64,000 bases of DNA from JADJOM01 sp963817435 (GTDB lineage: Bacteria; Gemmatimonadota; Gemmatimonadetes; Gemmatimonadales; GWC2-71-9): the NCBI GenBank assembly GCA_963817435.1, contig CAWFNY010000003.1, forward strand, positions 124,001-188,000, given 5' to 3'. The notes under the pieces are model-generated. The model saw only the letters and a list, made by a program, of their open reading frames with translations, made no database searches and was not told where the DNA came from. This document shows, piece by piece, positions 41,581 to 51,063 of the stretch (within the stretch, counting starts at the first letter, position 1; every line of letters begins with the position of its first letter). Both the position numbers and the translations under genes were made by a program.

Positions 41581-44262
41581 GTGACGGACGCCATCGATCG
41601 CCTGACGTCCGCCCTCGCCGACCGTTACCGCCTCGAGCGGGAACTCGGCCAGGGCGGCATGGCGACAGTCTACCTTGCGCAGGACCACAAGCACGACCGC
41701 CAGGTCGCGATCAAGGTGCTGCGCCCCGAACTCGCAGCCGTCATTGGCGCCGAGCGGTTCCTGCGCGAGATCAAGACCATCGCCAACCTGCAGCATCCCC
41801 ACATCCTGGGCCTCATCGATTCCGGCGAGGTGCAGGGGACGGCGTATTACGTGATGCCGTTCGTCGAGGGGGAATCGCTCAGGGATCGCCTCACACGGGA
41901 AAAGCAGCTCCCTGTCACCGACGCGGTCCGGATCGCGACCGAAGTCGCCGGCGCGCTCGACTACGCCCACCGCCACGGCGTGATCCATCGCGACATCAAG
42001 CCCGAGAACGTGCTGCTGCACGACGGCAGCGCGCTGGTCGCCGATTTCGGGATCGCGCTTGCGGTGAGCTCCGCCGGCGGGACGCGGATGACCGAGACCG
42101 GCATGAGCCTCGGCACGCCGCACTACATGTCGCCCGAACAGGCGATGGGCGAGCGGGAGATCACCGCGCGGAGCGACATCTACGCCCTCGGCGCGATGAC
42201 CTACGAGATGCTGGTGGGAGAGCCGCCGTTCACGGGGCCGACGGCCCAGGCCATTGTGGCCAAGGTGATGACCGAAAAGCCGGCCTCCATCAGGCGGGCC
42301 CGTGAGCGGGTGCCGGAACAGCTGGAGGATGCCGTATTCACGGCGCTGGAGAAGTTACCGGCCGACCGGTTTCCCACCGCAGCCGCCTTTGCCGACGCCA
42401 TGGCGGGCAATGCGACCGCGATTTCAGTCGGCCGGCGAGAGCGCACGGCGAGGCGCAGCCGCTCGCTTTCCTACCTCACGGCCTGGGGGGGCTGGGTAGT
42501 GGCGGCGCTCGGCATCGCGGCCGGGGTGTGGGGCTGGCTCCGGCAGGTTCCGCAGACTGCGGCGCAGTTCGCCATTGCATTCCCGCATGACCAGATGCTG
42601 GGACTGTCGATGCTGGGTACCCACGTGGCCGTCTCGCGGGACGGTTCGATGCTGGTGTACACCGGAGGCGACTCGGCCTACGGCCGCCTCTGGCTCAAGG
42701 CGCGCGACGCGCTGACGCCCATCCCCATTCCCGGCACCGAGGGCGCCTACGACCCGTTCATCTCTCCCGATGGCCGGCAAGTCGGCTTCATCACCGACCG
42801 GGACGGCCGCACCATGAAGGTGGTCACGCTCGCCGGCGGCCCGCCGCGGACCGTCGTCGGCGCTCCACTGGGCACCAGCGGGGCCTTCTGGGCCACGGAT
42901 GGGTACATCTATTTCGATGCCGATATCGGCGGCCTGCAACGCGTCAAGCCGGACGGCAGTGCGCGCGAGACGGTGATGGCGCTCGATACGGCACAGCATG
43001 ACGCCGGAATCGCGTGGCCTCAGGTATTGCCCGGCAACCAGGTGGCGATATTCCGGCTCCGGCGGGTCAACGACGCCCCTGGCGACTTCTCGATCGCGGC
43101 GTTGCGGATCGCCACGGGTGAGCGGAGCGTCGTGACTCGGGCCGTCAGCGCCGTGTATGCCTCGGGCCAGCTGCTCTTCGTGACCGTCGACGGCTCTCTG
43201 CAGGCCGCCCCATTCGATGAGCGGCGGCTGGCTCTCACCGGTCCGCCCGTGGCCGCGGCGAACGGCGTGCGCATCGCTGGTACCTACGCCGGTGTGGATT
43301 TCGCCGTCAGCAATGACGGGGCACTCTATTACGTCGCCGGTACCGCGGGCGCCGCGTCGAAGCTGGAGTGGGTGGAACGCGACGGCACCGCCCGGGCGGT
43401 GGACCCCGCCTGGCAGGAAGGCGGCGAAATCCGCGGCCTGGCGCTCTCGCCAGATGGGCGCCAGGCGGCGGTCGAGCTGTCGCGCGCCGGCTCGACCGGC
43501 ACCGATATCTGGATCAAGCAGCTCCCCTCCGGCCCGCTCTCGCGGCTCACTCTCGACCCCGCAGCGGACGTCCGCCCAAGCTGGTCGGCGGACGGCCGCT
43601 CCGTTCTGTTCATTTCGGAGCGCGTGAGGCCGCAGGCAGTGTTCCGCCGGCAGGCCGACGGAGCTGGCGCAGACACCCTGGTTGTCCACGCCGAGCGAAA
43701 CATCACGGAAGTCGGGGAGTCGCGGGACGGTCGCTGGCTGGTCGCCCGGACCTCGGGGGCGGAGACCGGTGCCGGCGATATCCTGGCCATGCAGATGGGA
43801 CGCGACACCGCCCTGCAGCCGCTGATCAGCACCCCGTCGTCCGAATCGAACCCGGTCCTTTCCCCGGATGGCCATTGGCTCGCCTACGTATCCGTCGCCT
43901 CCGGCCGGCGGGAGGTCTACGTGCGATCGTTCCCCGACGTGAACCGCGGTGTGTGGCAAGTCTCCACGGATGGGGGCGTGGAACCCCAGTGGGCGCACTC
44001 CGGGAAGGAGCTCTTCTTCCGCGGCATCAGCACGCTGGACATGATGGCCGTGGATGTGCAGACGACTCCGGTGTTCCGTCCCGGAATGCCACGCGCGCTC
44101 TTCCACACCGACGCCGCGACCGGGCTGGACTATGTGCGTTATGCCGTCAGCCCGGACGACCGTCGCTTTCTCATGGTGGGGCGTGGCGGCGCCGATGCCC
44201 AGCCGCAACTTGTCCGGGTCGAGAACTTCATCCAGCACCTCGAGCGCCGGTCCGCACCGTGA
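41581..44262 (+). CDS. K3: Ser/Thr protein kinase with C-terminal propeller
   Basis: The 893-residue protein has an intact kinase domain (LGQGGMATV loop, Lys 45, HRD Asp 138, DFG Asp 155). One membrane helix lies at about 297-320, and a C-terminal six-bladed TolB-like propeller follows with repeated SPDG-type blade motifs (ALSPDGRQAAV, SPDGHWLAYVS). The kinase belongs to the class with EGESLRDRLTREKQLPVTD and GEPPFTGPTAQAI. Its nucleotide sequence from about 41866 to 42190 is almost identical to that of K5, although the propellers differ. GTG start. It is the first gene of the coupled array; K4 starts 10 nt after its stop. Confidence 0.92.
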   Translation: MTDAIDRLTSALADRYRLERELGQGGMATVYLAQDHKHDRQVAIKVLRPELAAVIGAERFLREIKTIANLQHPHILGLIDSGEVQGTAYYVMPFVEGESLRDRLTREKQLPVTDAVRIATEVAGALDYAHRHGVIHRDIKPENVLLHDGSALVADFGIALAVSSAGGTRMTETGMSLGTPHYMSPEQAMGEREITARSDIYALGAMTYEMLVGEPPFTGPTAQAIVAKVMTEKPASIRRARERVPEQLEDAVFTALEKLPADRFPTAAAFADAMAGNATAISVGRRERTARRSRSLSYLTAWGGWVVAALGIAAGVWGWLRQVPQTAAQFAIAFPHDQMLGLSMLGTHVAVSRDGSMLVYTGGDSAYGRLWLKARDALTPIPIPGTEGAYDPFISPDGRQVGFITDRDGRTMKVVTLAGGPPRTVVGAPLGTSGAFWATDGYIYFDADIGGLQRVKPDGSARETVMALDTAQHDAGIAWPQVLPGNQVAIFRLRRVNDAPGDFSIAALRIATGERSVVTRAVSAVYASGQLLFVTVDGSLQAAPFDERRLALTGPPVAAANGVRIAGTYAGVDFAVSNDGALYYVAGTAGAASKLEWVERDGTARAVDPAWQEGGEIRGLALSPDGRQAAVELSRAGSTGTDIWIKQLPSGPLSRLTLDPAADVRPSWSADGRSVLFISERVRPQAVFRRQADGAGADTLVVHAERNITEVGESRDGRWLVARTSGAETGAGDILAMQMGRDTALQPLISTPSSESNPVLSPDGHWLAYVSVASGRREVYVRSFPDVNRGVWQVSTDGGVEPQWAHSGKELFFRGISTLDMMAVDVQTTPVFRPGMPRALFHTDAATGLDYVRYAVSPDDRRFLMVGRGGADAQPQLVRVENFIQHLERRSAP

Positions 44263-44272
44263 GGGCATCAGG

Positions 44273-46972
44273 ATGACCGACATGGCCCGCCTAGCGTCCG
44301 CTCTCGCCGACCGGTACCGCCTCGAGCGGGAGCTCGGTCAGGGCGGCATGGCGACAGTCTACCTCGCCCAGGACCTCAAGCACGACCGCAAGGTCGCGAT
44401 CAAGGTGCTGCGGCCCGAACTCGCGGCGGTCATCGGCGCCGAGCGGTTCGTGGTCGAGATCAAGACGACGGCCGCGCTGCAGCACCCCCACATCCTCCCC
44501 CTCTTCGACTCCGGCACCGCCGACGGCTTCCTCTACTATGTCATGCCGTTCATCGACGGCGAGACCCTGCGCGCCAAGCTGGACCGCGAGACCCAGCTCG
44601 GCATCGAAGAGGCGGTCCGGATCACGGTTGCGGTGGCCGACGCCCTCGACTACGCGCACCGCCACGGGGTGATCCACCGCGACATCAAGCCGGAGAACAT
44701 CCTGCTGCACGACGGCCGGCCAGTCGTGGCGGACTTCGGGATCGCCCTGGCGCTCTCTGCCGCGGCGGGCGGGCGGATGACCGAGACGGGGATGAGTCTC
44801 GGCACCCCGCACTACATGAGCCCGGAGCAGGCGACGGCGGAGAAGGAGCTGACCGGCCGGAGCGACATCTATTCCCTGGGCAGCGTGCTCTATGAGATGC
44901 TGACCGGCCAGCCACCGCACCTGGGGGGCTCGGCCCAGCAGATCATCATGAAGATCATCGCCGAGCCGGTGCAGCCGGTGACGGCCCTGCGGAAGGCGGT
45001 GACGCCGAACGTGGCGGCGGCGGTGGCCAAGGCGGTCGAGAAACTCCCCGCCGATCGGTTCGAGAGCGCGAAGGCCTTCGCCGAGGCATTGAGAGATCCC
45101 GGATTCACGATCGCGGGGACGGCCGGCGGCGCGCTGGCCCGCCCGGACGGCCGTTCGGCCCGCCTCGTCCCCGTCTTGAGCCTGCTGACGCTCGGCGCCC
45201 TGGCCCTCGCGGCTTGGGCGCTGTTCCGCCCCGCGCCCCCGAAGCAGGTCATCCGGTACAGCATGGGGTTCCAGCCCGGCCAGGGAATGCGCCAGGGGGT
45301 CGCCGGGATCAACATCGCGATCTCCCCCGACGGCCGCTGGATCGTCTACCCGGGAGCCGGCACCACCGCGAGCCAGCTCTACCTGCGCGCCCGCGACCGC
45401 CTCGACGCTACCCCGATCCCGGGGACCGAAGGCGCGACCAATCCCTTCTTCTCTCCCGACGGGACCAAGATTGCCTTCTTCTCGGGGGCCAACTTCTCCC
45501 TCACTGTGGTGCCGGTCGCTGGCGGGCCGCCGATCCAGCTCGACAAGGGGGCGCCAGGGTCCGGGGGCGCCGGGGCCTGGGGCCCCGACGGCTGGATCTA
45601 CTTCGACACGCCTAACGGGACGGCGCGGATCCGGGCCGAGGGCGGGACCGGGGAGCTATTGATCCCGTACGACAGCGCCACCCACGAGATCGGCTTCGCG
45701 TGGACCGACGCCCTGCCGAATGGGAAAGGCCTGGTCTTCCGGGCTCGCCGGAACCTCGATCCGAACGATTTCGACATCGACGCGTACGACCTGCGAAAGC
45801 ACACCCGGCACTTCCTCATGAAGGGGGTCATCGCGCGATACGCCGACCCGGGCTACCTGGTCATCGTGCGCGCGGACGGCGCCGTGCTGGCGGCCCCCTT
45901 CGACCAGGACAAGCTCCGGCTCACCGGCCCTGCGGTCCCCCTCCTCTCGGGGGTGATGGTCAAGCCGCTCGGCTCCGCCGACTTCGCGATCTCCCGCAGC
46001 GGCACCCTGATGTACGTTCCGGGAACCGGGACCTCGTCCTCCGGCTACGCCGAGGTCGTCGAGGTGGACCGTCATGGACGGATCGCGCCCTTCACCCCGC
46101 CCTTCACCTTCAACCCCAGCTCGAATCACTCGCTCAGCCTCTCCCCGGACGGCCGGCGCGTGGCGCTCGATCAGCTCGGTACCGCCTCCCCCGACATCTG
46201 GGTCAAGACCCTCCCGCAGGGCGCCCTCTCCCGCCTCACCTTCGATTCCCTGGGGGCCGTCCGGCCGCAGTGGACCGCGGACGGGCGCGACATTCTCTAC
46301 CTCGGCACGGGATCGGTCCAGGGGAGGAACGCCGTCTGGAGGCGCCGAGCCGACGGGAGCGCGCCCCCCGCGCGGGTCTGGGCCGATCCCCGCTGGAACA
46401 TCCTCGCCTATTCGCTTTCGCGCGACGGGCAATGGCTCGTGTATCGCGTGACGTCCGCGAACAACAACCGGGACATCTGGGCGATCCACCTCGGCCACGA
46501 CACCGTCCCGGTGCCGCTCCTGACGTCGCCGAGCTTCGAGGATGCCCCGACGCTCTCGCCGGACGGGCGGTGGCTCGCGTACGTCTCCGATGAGTCCTCG
46601 CGCAACGAGGTCTACGTCCGCCCCTTCCCCAATATCAACGACGGCCGGTGGCAGGTCTCCGTCGCGGGGGGCGAGGCCCCGCGCTGGTCGCGGGACGGCC
46701 GGTCGCTCTACTATCAGGACCTGAACGTCTCGATGTTCGAGGTCCGGGTGACCACCTCGCCCACCTTCGTGAGCGGCACTCCCGTGAAACTGCTCGACAG
46801 TTCGATCGGGCTTGCGGCCTCGGTGGTCGTCCCGTATTACGACGAGTTGCCGGGGGGCCAGGGGTTCGTGGCGGCCCGCACCGCAAGCACGGGACCGGCG
46901 GCGGGCACGACCCAGCTGATCGTCGTGGACAATTGGGCGACCGAGCTCTTCGCCAGGATGAAGGGGCAGTAG
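44273..46972 (+). CDS. K4: Ser/Thr protein kinase with C-terminal propeller
   Basis: The 899-residue protein has an intact kinase (Lys 44, HRD Asp 137, DFG Asp 154). It belongs to a second class, shared with K8, marked by IDGETLRAKLDRETQLGIEE and by GQPPHLGGSAQQIIMKI in the C-lobe. A membrane helix lies at about 297-318 (LSLLTLGALALAAWALF). The propeller begins at about 325 and ends with YVSDESSRNEVYVRPFP, the signature of the last blade in these proteins. A longer in-frame start exists upstream (44054), but it lies inside K3, so ATG 44273 is preferred. K5 begins at the base after its stop. Confidence 0.92.
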   Translation: MTDMARLASALADRYRLERELGQGGMATVYLAQDLKHDRKVAIKVLRPELAAVIGAERFVVEIKTTAALQHPHILPLFDSGTADGFLYYVMPFIDGETLRAKLDRETQLGIEEAVRITVAVADALDYAHRHGVIHRDIKPENILLHDGRPVVADFGIALALSAAAGGRMTETGMSLGTPHYMSPEQATAEKELTGRSDIYSLGSVLYEMLTGQPPHLGGSAQQIIMKIIAEPVQPVTALRKAVTPNVAAAVAKAVEKLPADRFESAKAFAEALRDPGFTIAGTAGGALARPDGRSARLVPVLSLLTLGALALAAWALFRPAPPKQVIRYSMGFQPGQGMRQGVAGINIAISPDGRWIVYPGAGTTASQLYLRARDRLDATPIPGTEGATNPFFSPDGTKIAFFSGANFSLTVVPVAGGPPIQLDKGAPGSGGAGAWGPDGWIYFDTPNGTARIRAEGGTGELLIPYDSATHEIGFAWTDALPNGKGLVFRARRNLDPNDFDIDAYDLRKHTRHFLMKGVIARYADPGYLVIVRADGAVLAAPFDQDKLRLTGPAVPLLSGVMVKPLGSADFAISRSGTLMYVPGTGTSSSGYAEVVEVDRHGRIAPFTPPFTFNPSSNHSLSLSPDGRRVALDQLGTASPDIWVKTLPQGALSRLTFDSLGAVRPQWTADGRDILYLGTGSVQGRNAVWRRRADGSAPPARVWADPRWNILAYSLSRDGQWLVYRVTSANNNRDIWAIHLGHDTVPVPLLTSPSFEDAPTLSPDGRWLAYVSDESSRNEVYVRPFPNINDGRWQVSVAGGEAPRWSRDGRSLYYQDLNVSMFEVRVTTSPTFVSGTPVKLLDSSIGLAASVVVPYYDELPGGQGFVAARTASTGPAAGTTQLIVVDNWATELFARMKGQ

Positions 46973-49657
46973 ATGATGGACGACCGCCTCGCCGCCGCCC
47001 TCGCCGACCATTACCGCCTCGAGCGGGAGCTCGGCCAGGGCGGTATGGCGACAGTCTACCTCGCGCAGGACCTCAAGCACGACCGCCAGGTCGCGATCAA
47101 GGTGCTGCGCCCCGAGCTCGCGGCCGTCATCGGCGCCGAGCGGTTCCTGCGCGAGATCAAGACCATCGCCACGCTGCAGCATCCTCACATCCTCGGTCTG
47201 ATCGACAGCGGCGAGGTCAACGGCACCGCCTACTACGTCATGCCCTTCGTCGAGGGGGAATCGCTCAGAGATCGCCTCACACGGGAGAAGCAGCTCCCTG
47301 TCACCGACGCGGTCCGGATCGCGACCGAAGTCGCCGCCGCCCTCGACTACGCCCACCGCCACGGCGTGATTCATCGCGACATCAAGCCCGAGAACGTGCT
47401 GCTGCACGACGGCAGCGCGCTGGTCGCCGATTTCGGGATCGCGCTTGCAGTGAGCTCCGCCGGCGGGACGCGGATGACCGAGACCGGCATGAGCCTCGGT
47501 ACGCCGCACTACATGTCGCCCGAACAGGCAATGGGCGAGCGGGAGATCACCGCGCGGAGCGACGTCTACGCCCTTGGCGCGATGACGTATGAGACACTCA
47601 TCGGCGAGCCGCCATTCACGGGCCCCACGGCGCAGGCGATCATCGCCAAGGTGATGACCGGAGAGCCGGCACCACTCACGGCGCAGCGGAAGAGTGTCCC
47701 GGAAGCGGTCGAGAGCGCGGTGCTCACCGCGCTCGCCAAGCTGCCGGCCGACCGGTTCGGGAGCGCCGTGGAGTTCGCGGCGGCACTCCGGGGCGAGGGC
47801 ACGCGCGCGACGACCGCGCGGCGGCCTGCCGCACCGGCCGCGAGCCCGATGGCGCTTCGCGTGGTCAGCGGCATCGCGGTGCTCGCCACGCTGGCCGCGC
47901 TGGCGCTCGCGGTCAAGCTGGCGCACCCGCCGGCCGGCCCGGTCACCCGGCTCACCCTCGACCTGCCCGATCTTCGGGTGAACCACAGCGGCTACTACGG
48001 AACCGCATTCGCCATCGCGCCGGACGGCTCCCGCATCGCGTTCATCAGCCGAACGGGTGGCGGCGGCGATGGACTGGGCGGGATCACCCATCTCATGGTG
48101 CGCGACCGCGGGGATGTGCAGCCGCGCCTTCTGGATGGGACCGATGGCGCCGATGGGCCGTTCTTCTCGCCCGATGGGCAGTGGATCGCCTACCTCGCCA
48201 ACGGCAAGGTGTTCAAGATCGCGGCCGCGGGCGGCGGGCCGCCAGCACAGGTGGCGGAGGGCGCCAACCCCATCCTCGCCGGCGGGACATGGCTCGACGA
48301 TGGACGGATCGTCTTCAGCAGTCCCAGCTTCAATCTGCTCGCGGTGCCGTCGTCCGGAGGACCAGTCACGACGATCGTGCCGGCACCGGAGAACGGCGGG
48401 ATGATCTTTCCGACCGCACTGCCACGAAAGGATGTCCTGCTGGTCACTCGCTGCGGCAACAACTGCGCGCAGCAGGTCCTCATGGCGGTCAACCTGAAGA
48501 CGCAGGCGCTGGACACCATTCTCCGCGGCGCATCGCGCGGGTTCTACCTGCCGACGGGCGATCTGATCGCGGTCCTGCAGGACGGCAGTGTGGTGGGCGC
48601 GCCGTTCGACGTCGGCGCCCTGCGATTCAAGCGCCCCCCAGCCGTGCTGCTCAGCGGGGTGCAGAGCGAACTCACGATCATCCCCGAATTCGCCGTCGCG
48701 GACGATGGCACGATGGTCTATCTCCCCTCCAGCCTCACCGCGGGGCGGGCCACACCGGCCGAGGTGGACCGGAACGGGAAGAGCCGGATCCTCGATCCCG
48801 CCTGGCTGGGCCGGTTCAACAGCATGACGCTCTCACCGGACGGACGCCGCGTGGCGGTGGGCATGGGCGAGGGGACTGGGGGCATGCTGTGGGTGAAGCA
48901 ACTCGACGCCGGTCCGCTTACGCGAATCACCTTCGATGGGACGATCAACTATCGCGGGGCCTGGATGGCCGATGGACGCACCCTGAGCTACAGCTCGGAC
49001 AGGCAAGGCCCCGCCACCTACCTGTACCGGGTCCGCGACGACGGCAGCGACAAGCCGGAACGGCTCTTCCCCACAGATACCTCGCAGATTGACGAGGCGG
49101 TCTGGTCTCAGGACGGCCAGTGGGTGGTGTACCGTACCGGCACCGTCGCCGGGGTGCGCGACCTCTACGCTCGGCGGCTCCACGGCGACACGGCCCGGGT
49201 CACCATCGCCGCCGGGCCAGCCGACGAGTACATGCCCGCGCTCTCGCCGGATGGAAAATGGATCGCCTATGTGTCGCTCGAGTCGGGGCGGGAAGAGATC
49301 TACGTCCGCCCCTTTCCCGACGTCACGCGGGCCAGGTGGCAGGTTTCGCCGGCGGGGGGGACGAGTCCGGTCTGGGCGCATTCCGGGCGTGAGCTCTTCT
49401 ACCTCGCGCCGGGAGACAGCCTGGTCTCCGCCAGCGTCACCGGCACCCCGGATTTCCAGGTGTCGGACCGCCACGCGCTCTTCAAGACGCTGCCCTTCGT
49501 CTTCCAGCCGTGGCACCAGGCTTTCGGGGTCCGCCCCGGAGACCGGAGCTTCGTGATGCTGCAGCGGTCTTCGTCGCAGGGGCCCGAGACCCGCCGGCTG
49601 ACGGTGGTGCTCAACTGGTTCACCGAGGTGAACGCCAGGCTGGGGGCAGCGGAATGA
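46973..49657 (+). CDS. K5: Ser/Thr protein kinase with C-terminal propeller
   Basis: The 894-residue protein has an intact kinase (Lys 43, HRD Asp 136, DFG Asp 153) of the same class as K3. The two agree at nearly every base over about 290 nt of the kinase core. A membrane helix lies at about 292-315. The propeller (about 320-890) differs clearly from K3 and ends with YVSLESGREEIYVRPFP, then GRELFYLAPGD. The ATG follows the K4 stop without a gap, and its own stop overlaps the K6 start (ATGA). This suggests strict translational coupling within the array. Confidence 0.92.
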   Translation: MMDDRLAAALADHYRLERELGQGGMATVYLAQDLKHDRQVAIKVLRPELAAVIGAERFLREIKTIATLQHPHILGLIDSGEVNGTAYYVMPFVEGESLRDRLTREKQLPVTDAVRIATEVAAALDYAHRHGVIHRDIKPENVLLHDGSALVADFGIALAVSSAGGTRMTETGMSLGTPHYMSPEQAMGEREITARSDVYALGAMTYETLIGEPPFTGPTAQAIIAKVMTGEPAPLTAQRKSVPEAVESAVLTALAKLPADRFGSAVEFAAALRGEGTRATTARRPAAPAASPMALRVVSGIAVLATLAALALAVKLAHPPAGPVTRLTLDLPDLRVNHSGYYGTAFAIAPDGSRIAFISRTGGGGDGLGGITHLMVRDRGDVQPRLLDGTDGADGPFFSPDGQWIAYLANGKVFKIAAAGGGPPAQVAEGANPILAGGTWLDDGRIVFSSPSFNLLAVPSSGGPVTTIVPAPENGGMIFPTALPRKDVLLVTRCGNNCAQQVLMAVNLKTQALDTILRGASRGFYLPTGDLIAVLQDGSVVGAPFDVGALRFKRPPAVLLSGVQSELTIIPEFAVADDGTMVYLPSSLTAGRATPAEVDRNGKSRILDPAWLGRFNSMTLSPDGRRVAVGMGEGTGGMLWVKQLDAGPLTRITFDGTINYRGAWMADGRTLSYSSDRQGPATYLYRVRDDGSDKPERLFPTDTSQIDEAVWSQDGQWVVYRTGTVAGVRDLYARRLHGDTARVTIAAGPADEYMPALSPDGKWIAYVSLESGREEIYVRPFPDVTRARWQVSPAGGTSPVWAHSGRELFYLAPGDSLVSASVTGTPDFQVSDRHALFKTLPFVFQPWHQAFGVRPGDRSFVMLQRSSSQGPETRRLTVVLNWFTEVNARLGAAE

Positions 49658-51063
49658 ACCCCCGCCTCACGAGCGCCCTCGCCGACCGGTACCGCCTCGA
49701 GCGCGAGTTAGGCGCCGGGGGAATGGCCACCGTGTATCTCGCCGAGGACCTGAAGCACCAGCGCCGGGTCGCGGTGAAGGTGCTGCGCCCAGAGCTGGCG
49801 GCCACGCTCGGACCCGAGCGCTTCGCCCGGGAGATCGCCGTGGCCGCGCGGCTGCAGCACCCCCACATCCTCGGCCTGCTCGACTCGGGCGACGCCGACG
49901 GCTTCTTCTACTACGTGATGCCCTACGTGGAGGGAGAGACCCTCCGCGAACGCCTGGCGCGGGCCGGCGAGCTGCCGGTGCCGGAGACGGTGCGGCTGCT
50001 GGGCGAGATCGCCGAGGCCCTGGCCGTGGCGCACAAGGCGGGCGTGGTGCACCGCGACATCAAGCCGGAGAACATCCTCCTCTCCGGGCGCCACGCGCTG
50101 GTCATGGACTTCGGCGTGGCCAAGGCGGTCACCGAGGCCTCGGGCCGGCAGCAGCTCACCACCGCCGGTGTCGCGTTAGGCACCCCGGCCTACATGGCGC
50201 CGGAGCAGGCCTCGGCCGACCCGCAGATGGATGGCCGGGTGGATATCTACGCCCTCGGCGTGCTGGGCTACGAGATGCTCACCGGCCATCCCCCCTTCCA
50301 CGGCCTCACGCCGCAGCAGACCCTCGCGGCGCACGTGACCCAGACGCCGATCGCCGTGGGGCAGCAGCGCGCCGGCCTCTCGCTGGCGCTCGAGGCGGTG
50401 GTCATGAAGTGCCTGGCCAAGCGTCCGGCCGATCGCTTCCAGTCGGCCGAGGAACTGGCGGTGCTGCTGGAACCCCTGGGCACGCCGAGCGGCGGGATGA
50501 CCCCGACGCATACCCAACCGCATTCGGCCGTGGCGGCGGTGGCCGACCGGAAGCGGCCCGCGTGGTTGATGTGGGGCGGCGTGGCAGCGGTGCTTCTCGT
50601 GGTCGGCGGGGCGCTGGGCTGGAAGCTCACCCATGCCGGCGCAGGGAGTGGCAGGATCCAGCGCATCGGGGTCCTCCCGATCGAGGACATCTCGGGCAAG
50701 GACGCCGAGTTCGTCGTGGCGATGCACGACGCCCTCACCAATGCGCTGGCGCAGCAGGGCGTGGTGGGCGTGGCGCCGCGCTCCACGATGGTGCGCTACA
50801 AGGACAGCCCCAAGACGGTGAAGGAGATCGCGGCGGCGGAGGGCCTCGATGCCGTGGTGGAAACGACGGTCTTCCGCGCGGGGGACGTGATGCGAATCAA
50901 CGTGCAGTTCAGCGACCCCATCACCACGCGGAGCCTCTGGGCCAGCACCTACAGCCCGAACGTGAACGACGTGCTCAAGGCGCAGAGCGCCGTCGTCGAA
51001 CAGATCAAGGCCGGCATCGACAGCGTGCTCGGCGGCAAGCGAACCACTGGAGCGCAATCATGA
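49654..51063 (+). CDS. K6: Ser/Thr protein kinase with TolB-N-like extracytoplasmic domain
   Basis: The 469-residue protein is about half the size of its neighbours. The kinase is intact (Lys 42, HRD Asp 135, DFG Asp 152) but is the most divergent in the array: LTTAGVALGTPAYMAPEQA replaces the usual activation segment, and GHPPFHGLTPQQTLAAHVT follows. A membrane helix lies at about 302-323. The short outer part (about 330-469) resembles the alpha/beta N-domain of TolB or adenylate-cyclase-linked TolB-like domains (IGVLPIEDISG, then DALTNALAQQGV). It has no propeller. Its stop overlaps the start of a propeller lipoprotein by ATGA, so sensor parts may be split over two genes. Confidence 0.92.
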   Translation: MNPRLTSALADRYRLERELGAGGMATVYLAEDLKHQRRVAVKVLRPELAATLGPERFAREIAVAARLQHPHILGLLDSGDADGFFYYVMPYVEGETLRERLARAGELPVPETVRLLGEIAEALAVAHKAGVVHRDIKPENILLSGRHALVMDFGVAKAVTEASGRQQLTTAGVALGTPAYMAPEQASADPQMDGRVDIYALGVLGYEMLTGHPPFHGLTPQQTLAAHVTQTPIAVGQQRAGLSLALEAVVMKCLAKRPADRFQSAEELAVLLEPLGTPSGGMTPTHTQPHSAVAAVADRKRPAWLMWGGVAAVLLVVGGALGWKLTHAGAGSGRIQRIGVLPIEDISGKDAEFVVAMHDALTNALAQQGVVGVAPRSTMVRYKDSPKTVKEIAAAEGLDAVVETTVFRAGDVMRINVQFSDPITTRSLWASTYSPNVNDVLKAQSAVVEQIKAGIDSVLGGKRTTGAQS

